The notes beneath the pieces were generated by a model, which saw only the letters and a list, made by a program, of their open reading frames with translations, made no database searches and was not told where the DNA came from. Below are positions 7,406-10,931 of a stretch of DNA of 10,931 bases, piece by piece. Each line of letters opens with the position of its first letter. The stretch's first letter is position 1. Made by a program: the position numbers and the translations under genes. Source of the stretch: an uncultured Spirochaetales bacterium (GTDB lineage: Bacteria; Spirochaetota; Spirochaetia; Sphaerochaetales; Sphaerochaetaceae); the NCBI GenBank assembly GCA_945947045.1, contig CAMEXG010000059.1:1-10931 (forward strand), written 5' to 3'.

Positions 7406-8214
7406 CACTTATCTCCCTTTTTGACACCTTTCTTTTCCAAAACTACTTTTCTTGTCTTTTTGGGGTTTATTTCTCTGGAGTTCTTCTTGCCTGTCAAAAG
7501 ACCGTTTATCTCTTCCGCTTTTAGGTTTCTCCATTCCCCTACTTCCAAATCCCCCAGCTCTACACAGCCGATCCTGATTCTTGTAAGGCTCTTAACGTCG
7601 TAGTCAAGGTAGTTGAAGATTTTTCTTATCTCTCTATTTTTGCCTTCAGTAAGAGTCACCCTGATAAACTGCTTTGTTCTTGGTACCAGATCATATCTTT
7701 TAATCCTGTATGGAGTAGGTAAATCGATATAAATACCATCTAAAGCTCTATTCAGGTCGTCGAATTCAATAGGGCGGTTTAATTTGACAAGATACTCTTT
7801 TTCAACTTCGTATCTGGGGTGCATCATGGCATTTGCAAAGTCACCGTCATTCGTAAACAAAATAAGACCATTTGACTCTTTGTCCAGGCGCCCCACGTTG
7901 AAAAGAAGATTGTTGTCCCTCATGCCGATAAGGTCCCTTGCGTATTTATCTTCATTTGGGTCGTAGTTGGTGCAAACATATCCTTTGGGTTTATTAAGTG
8001 CAATATAGTAGAGCTTGTTGGAGAGTTCGATTGTATCTCCATCAACCTGGACTATATCATCTTCATTTATCTTTATACCCATTTCCCTCACAGTCTTGTT
8101 GTTGACCATGACTCTGCCCTGTGCAATTAACTCTTCACTTCCTCTTCTGCTGGCGACGCCACACTTGGCCATGTATGCCTGTAATCTCATAGGAAACATT
8201 GAATCTTTATCCAT
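7405..8214 (-). CDS. rluB: 23S rRNA pseudouridine synthase, RluB/RsuA family
   Basis: Makes pseudouridine in rRNA, most likely at the RluB site in 23S rRNA; RsuA or RluF specificity cannot be excluded. It has an N-terminal S4 RNA-binding domain (about residues 9-56, starting MRLQAYMAKCGVASRR), then the catalytic domain with GRLDKESNGLILFTNDG, in which D111 is the expected catalytic Asp, and the late motif TEGKNREIRKIF. The C-terminus ends in a Lys/Arg-rich tail of about 27 residues, likely rRNA-contacting. With ATG 8214 it has 269 residues; AAGGAG lies 12 bases upstream, slightly far. ATG 8235 would overlap scpB by 20 bases with a weak site, and ATGs at 8199 and 8190 are also possible. The start is therefore uncertain by up to 15 residues. 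Confidence 0.88.
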   Translation of the reverse strand: MDKDSMFPMRLQAYMAKCGVASRRGSEELIAQGRVMVNNKTVREMGIKINEDDIVQVDGDTIELSNKLYYIALNKPKGYVCTNYDPNEDKYARDLIGMRDNNLLFNVGRLDKESNGLILFTNDGDFANAMMHPRYEVEKEYLVKLNRPIEFDDLNRALDGIYIDLPTPYRIKRYDLVPRTKQFIRVTLTEGKNREIRKIFNYLDYDVKSLTRIRIGCVELGDLEVGEWRNLKAEEINGLLTGKKNSREINPKKTRKVVLEKKGVKKGDK

Positions 8215-8215
8215 A

Positions 8216-8782
8216 TCAGAATAATTCTCCTTCATTATCTTTCGTAAACTTCAATCTATCCGCCTCACTGAGCTTAGGAAGTTCAGATATACTCTTCAGT
8301 TTAAATTCATAAAGAAATTTTCTTGTAGTGCAATATAAACAAGGGTGACCTGGTTTGTCAGCTCTTCCGTTTACTTTTATATAATCCCTCTCCCTGAGAA
8401 GTCTTACAATTGAATCTGACTGAATTCCACGTATTTTGTCAATCTCAGATCTGGTTATCGGCTGAGAATATGCAACGATGCTAAGGGTCTCCAAAGCTGC
8501 CCTGGATAGTCTTTTATCTACTTTACGTCCATAACTCTGTCTAAGCTTCGGATATAATTCTGTTACAGGCTGAAAAGAGTAGAGATCCTCTTCACACAGC
8601 ATCATCATGCCGGAGTTTCTGGCTTTATAGTGTTCATCCAGTTCTCTTAGTCCGTCAATAACTTCATCTTTTTCAAGTGAAGTAAGTGTTATTATTCTTT
8701 CAATGGATAGGGGGGTGTTCTCAATAAACAGTATGACTTCAATTAGTTTAGCATTCTCACTTAAAGCTTCAATCTCACTCAT
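8216..8782 (-). CDS. scpB: Segregation and condensation protein B
   Basis: ScpB, 188 residues, a kite subunit that dimerises and binds the middle of ScpA in the SMC-ScpAB condensin complex, which compacts and separates chromosomes. It shows the two winged-helix layout: an N-terminal part (ENAKLIEVILFIENTPLSIE), then the second domain with LSRAALETLSIVAYSQPITR and the signature around GHPCLYCTTRKFLYEFKLKS. I chose ATG 8782 (MSEIEAL), with GAGG 9 bases upstream; ATG 8791 is an alternative. The start lies inside the end of scpA (8-base overlap), the usual coupled arrangement for proteins that form a fixed complex. Confidence 0.93.
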   Translation of the reverse strand: MSEIEALSENAKLIEVILFIENTPLSIERIITLTSLEKDEVIDGLRELDEHYKARNSGMMMLCEEDLYSFQPVTELYPKLRQSYGRKVDKRLSRAALETLSIVAYSQPITRSEIDKIRGIQSDSIVRLLRERDYIKVNGRADKPGHPCLYCTTRKFLYEFKLKSISELPKLSEADRLKFTKDNEGELF

Positions 8783-9776
8783 CTTCGTCATCCTCGTCGT
8801 CATCAAAATCAATAACCTCTTCTTCCCCTGTATACTCATCTATTATTTCAGGTTCTTCGTCCTTCTTTCTCTCTTCAGCCTTCTTCTCCACTAGATCCTC
8901 AAGTCTCATTTCAGCGTCTCGGGAAAGAATAGTAAAGTCCTCAGGGTCTTCAAGGTTTTCTTTTTCATATATATCAGCTTCCTTGTCATATTCGTCAACC
9001 ATTCTGGGATCCCAATCCTGAGGACGTTTATGAATATAGATGGTGCCATACTGCTTTTCCTGTCTGAAAAGAATAGTATGGTCTTTAGCTGCTTCCAGTA
9101 TACTCAAAAAAGAACAAATAATATGGAGAGGATTTGAGTAATCTACGATCAAATCTTCAATATTTATCTCTTCTCTTTCATCCAGAAGCTCCATCATCAA
9201 TGCTCTTTTCTCTTTTACGGATACTGGTTGATATATGTTGAATATCTTTGAAGGAGGAGTCTTTTTCAAGATCTCAGAAAAAGTACGGGAAATATCAGCA
9301 AGAGTTACTCCTTGAAATAAATCTTTATCTTCAAAAGGTATAGCGAACAAGTTCTCAGGTCTCGATATATATAAGCGCCCTGATTTGTCCTGGCCAGTCA
9401 AAAGATCCGTATATTTTTTGTATTTCTGATAATCGATAAGCCGATCGACAAGATCCTGTCGAGGGTCTTCATACTCCTCATCAAGTTCAGTTTCATGTGG
9501 CAGGAGAAGTCTACTTTTTATATACAACAGCTCTGCAGCCATTCTATAGAAGTCAGCCAGGTCGTCTATCTCTGTACTATGGGATGAAATGTAATCGAGG
9601 AACTGTTCTGTTATTAAAGAAATGGGGATATCATAGATGTTTGCATCGTTTTTGCTGATAAGAAAAAGGAGAAGATCCAATGGACCGTCGAAATCCTTCT
9701 TGTCTTCAAGGATTCCAGGCACATGGAATGACTGCTTCTCCTTTTTATCTAATAAAACATCAAATGAATCTGCCAT
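8775..9776 (-). CDS. scpA: Segregation and condensation protein A (kleisin)
   Basis: ScpA, the kleisin that bridges the SMC heads and recruits ScpB. At 333 residues it is longer than the usual 240-270. The family start FDGPLDLLLFLISKN appears only at about residue 29, after an extra N-terminal stretch. AAELLYIKSRLLLP marks the end of the N-terminal helical domain, and a winged-helix C-terminal domain covers about 215-285. The extra length is mostly a C-terminal acidic tail: 19 of the last 28 residues are Asp or Glu. No ribosome binding site precedes ATG 9776, and the frame upstream has no ATG, GTG or TTG before its stop. A TATAAT ends 6 bases before the ATG, so the mRNA is predicted to be leaderless. 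Confidence 0.92.
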   Translation of the reverse strand: MADSFDVLLDKKEKQSFHVPGILEDKKDFDGPLDLLLFLISKNDANIYDIPISLITEQFLDYISSHSTEIDDLADFYRMAAELLYIKSRLLLPHETELDEEYEDPRQDLVDRLIDYQKYKKYTDLLTGQDKSGRLYISRPENLFAIPFEDKDLFQGVTLADISRTFSEILKKTPPSKIFNIYQPVSVKEKRALMMELLDEREEINIEDLIVDYSNPLHIICSFLSILEAAKDHTILFRQEKQYGTIYIHKRPQDWDPRMVDEYDKEADIYEKENLEDPEDFTILSRDAEMRLEDLVEKKAEERKKDEEPEIIDEYTGEEEVIDFDDDEDDEDE

Positions 9777-9782
9777 ACAGAG

Positions 9783-9811
9783 ATTATACAGAAACGGCTA
9801 AGGTCACTCAA
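9783..9811 (-). promoter_or_regulatory. Sigma-70 promoter for scpA, overlapping the recA stop
   Basis: On the minus strand, TTGAGT (9811-9806; 4 of 6 to TTGACA) is followed by a 17-base spacer and a perfect TATAAT (9788-9783). The -35 covers the last recA codons and stop. Normal spacing puts the first transcribed base at 9776, the A of the scpA ATG. Together with the missing ribosome binding site this suggests a leaderless scpA transcript. Chance occurrence is possible in AT-rich DNA, but three features agree: spacer, -10 match and position. Confidence 0.55.
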
Positions 9812-10856
9812 CCTTCACTTCATCACTCTTTTCTTTCTTGGGGAAGAGCATTTCTCTTACTTCAGTGTCAAGTTCATTCTGGAAATCGACATTATTCTGT
9901 AGATATTCCAAAGTCTTGTCCCTTCCCTGCCCGATTTTCTCGCCTTTATATGAATACCAGGCTCCGGCTTTTTCTATGAGATTGCACTTAATGGCGGCAT
10001 CCAACAATGACCCCAACTTTGATATACCTGTACCGAACATCAAGTCGATTTCACACTTCTTGAATGGTGGAGCAACCTTGTTCTTTACTATTTTGACCCT
10101 CACCCTGTTGCCAGTAAGCTCATCCTGATTCTTTCCAATGGATTCGATTCTCCTTACATCCATTCTCACTGAGGCATAGAACTTCAGAGCGTTGCCTCCT
10201 GTAGTAGTTTCAGGGTTGCCGAACATAACGCCTATCTTCATTCTTATCTGGTTGATGAAAATAATAGTGGTATTGCTCTTTGCAAGAATGCCGGTAAGCT
10301 TTCTCAATGCTTGGGACATTAGTCTGGCTTGTAGTCCTACGTGGCTATCCCCCATATCACCTTCGATTTCCGCCTGTGGGGTAAGAGCGGCGACTGAGTC
10401 GACGACTATGATGTCTATGGCGCCTGATCTGACGAGACGCTCTGTTATTTCAAGAGCCTGTTCTCCATTGTCAGGCTGGCTGATCCATAGATCGTCGATA
10501 TTGACTCCGAGATTCTTTGCATATGTAGGATCCAAGGCATGCTCTGCATCTATAAAAGCAGCGATTCCACCCTTTTTCTGACACTCGGCAATTGCATGAA
10601 GGGCTAAAGTCGTCTTACCTGATGATTCAGGGCCATAGATTTCTATGATTCTTCCCTTTGGATATCCACCGACACCTAAAGCTTCATCAAGAAGAATAGA
10701 GCCGGATGGAATGGTATCTACATCAAGAATATCTTTATTGTCACCCAGTTTCATCAAACTGCCTTTTCCGAATTCTTTGTCAATCTGAAGCCTTGCAGCT
10801 TCCAACGCTTCTTTTTTTCCGTCAGTCAAATCTGACACAGTGGTATTTTTTGCCAT
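9804..10856 (-). CDS. recA: Recombinase RecA
   Basis: RecA, 350 residues, which forms filaments on single-stranded DNA, drives strand exchange in homologous recombination repair and acts as co-protease in damage responses. Walker A GPESSGKT is at residues 75-82, the catalytic Glu is E105 in FIDAEHALDP, the Walker B strand is IDIIVVDSVAAL, and the L2 DNA-binding loop GNPETTTGGNALKFYA is intact. Length and C-terminus (short, charged) are normal. ATG 10856 is preceded by GAAGGAA with a spacer of about 10 bases. It is first of the minus-strand run; scpA begins 27 bases after its stop. Confidence 0.97.
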   Translation of the reverse strand: MAKNTTVSDLTDGKKEALEAARLQIDKEFGKGSLMKLGDNKDILDVDTIPSGSILLDEALGVGGYPKGRIIEIYGPESSGKTTLALHAIAECQKKGGIAAFIDAEHALDPTYAKNLGVNIDDLWISQPDNGEQALEITERLVRSGAIDIIVVDSVAALTPQAEIEGDMGDSHVGLQARLMSQALRKLTGILAKSNTTIIFINQIRMKIGVMFGNPETTTGGNALKFYASVRMDVRRIESIGKNQDELTGNRVRVKIVKNKVAPPFKKCEIDLMFGTGISKLGSLLDAAIKCNLIEKAGAWYSYKGEKIGQGRDKTLEYLQNNVDFQNELDTEVREMLFPKKEKSDEVKVE

Positions 10857-10876
10857 AACTATTTATTCCTTCATTT

Positions 10877-10882
10877 AATATA
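10877..10882 (-). promoter_or_regulatory. Possible -10 element upstream of recA
   Basis: TATATT (minus strand) matches TATAAT at 5 of 6 positions and lies 20 bases before the recA ATG. A partial -35, TCGTCA at 10902-10907, would have a 19-base spacer, which is long. The 75 bases upstream of recA otherwise show no clear damage-response operator of the E. coli or Bacillus type. Confidence 0.3.
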
Positions 10883-10931
10883 ACGCAATTTTAAGAAAAA
10901 CTGACGAATTTTACTGGAAATTATCTCCATT

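Noticed and set aside
10192..10581. 129-residue open frame on the plus strand
   Set aside because: It is antisense to the conserved core of recA; no ribosome binding site or protein-like motif.
10857..10931. LexA-type operator before recA
   Set aside because: Neither a CTG-N10-CAG nor a GAAC-N4-GTTC type palindrome is present in the 75 bases available; the rest of the upstream region is outside the window.

Overview
This is bacterial chromosome with no rRNA, tRNA, CRISPR or insertion-sequence signature visible. About two thirds of it (bases 3557-10856, minus strand) is a tight run of housekeeping genes. In transcription order these are recA, scpA, scpB, an RluB-type pseudouridine synthase, cmk, rpsA, a membrane-anchored TPR protein and a lipoprotein. 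The lineage cannot be fixed from sequence alone. A diderm host is suggested by the lipoprotein and the YfgM-like TPR protein. The order recA-scpA-scpB-rluB-cmk-rpsA and the protein style would suit a spirochaete (Treponema/Sphaerochaeta-like), but that is inference of moderate to low confidence.

Left end (1-743, plus strand): the C-terminal part of a Pif1/RecD-like superfamily 1 helicase runs in from outside the window. It is broken by a one-base frame error at a run of four C's (367-370). A small unknown gene follows, with a strong ribosome binding site lying over the end of the helicase frame. This block is locally more GC-rich than what follows (32 of 60 bases at 61-120) and looks like accessory or mobile DNA.

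Middle (744-3560, plus strand): an AT-rich two-gene operon (13 of 60 bases are G or C at 1261-1320) stands behind a promoter with a perfect TTGACA -35 box. It encodes a CrtI/RetSat-like FAD oxidoreductase and an NAD(P)H-dependent flavin reductase with a C-terminal plant-type [2Fe-2S] ferredoxin domain. The two frames overlap by 8 bases. The reductase is likely the dedicated electron donor of the FAD enzyme; the substrate is unknown. This is the best candidate for an undescribed system here.

Right (3557-10931, minus strand): the conserved gene run uses stop/start overlaps (TGATG between rluB and cmk, 8 bases between scpA and scpB). Two control points are visible. A consensus-like promoter (TTGAGT, 17-base spacer, TATAAT) sits at the recA/scpA junction and is placed so that transcription would start on the scpA ATG itself, predicting a leaderless mRNA. 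A perfect 8-base-pair hairpin lies between rpsA and the TPR gene, against the latter's ribosome binding site. The lipoprotein gene ends the run and meets the redox operon tail to tail with a 4-base overlap of stop codons. No stretch longer than about 125 bases lacks a gene.
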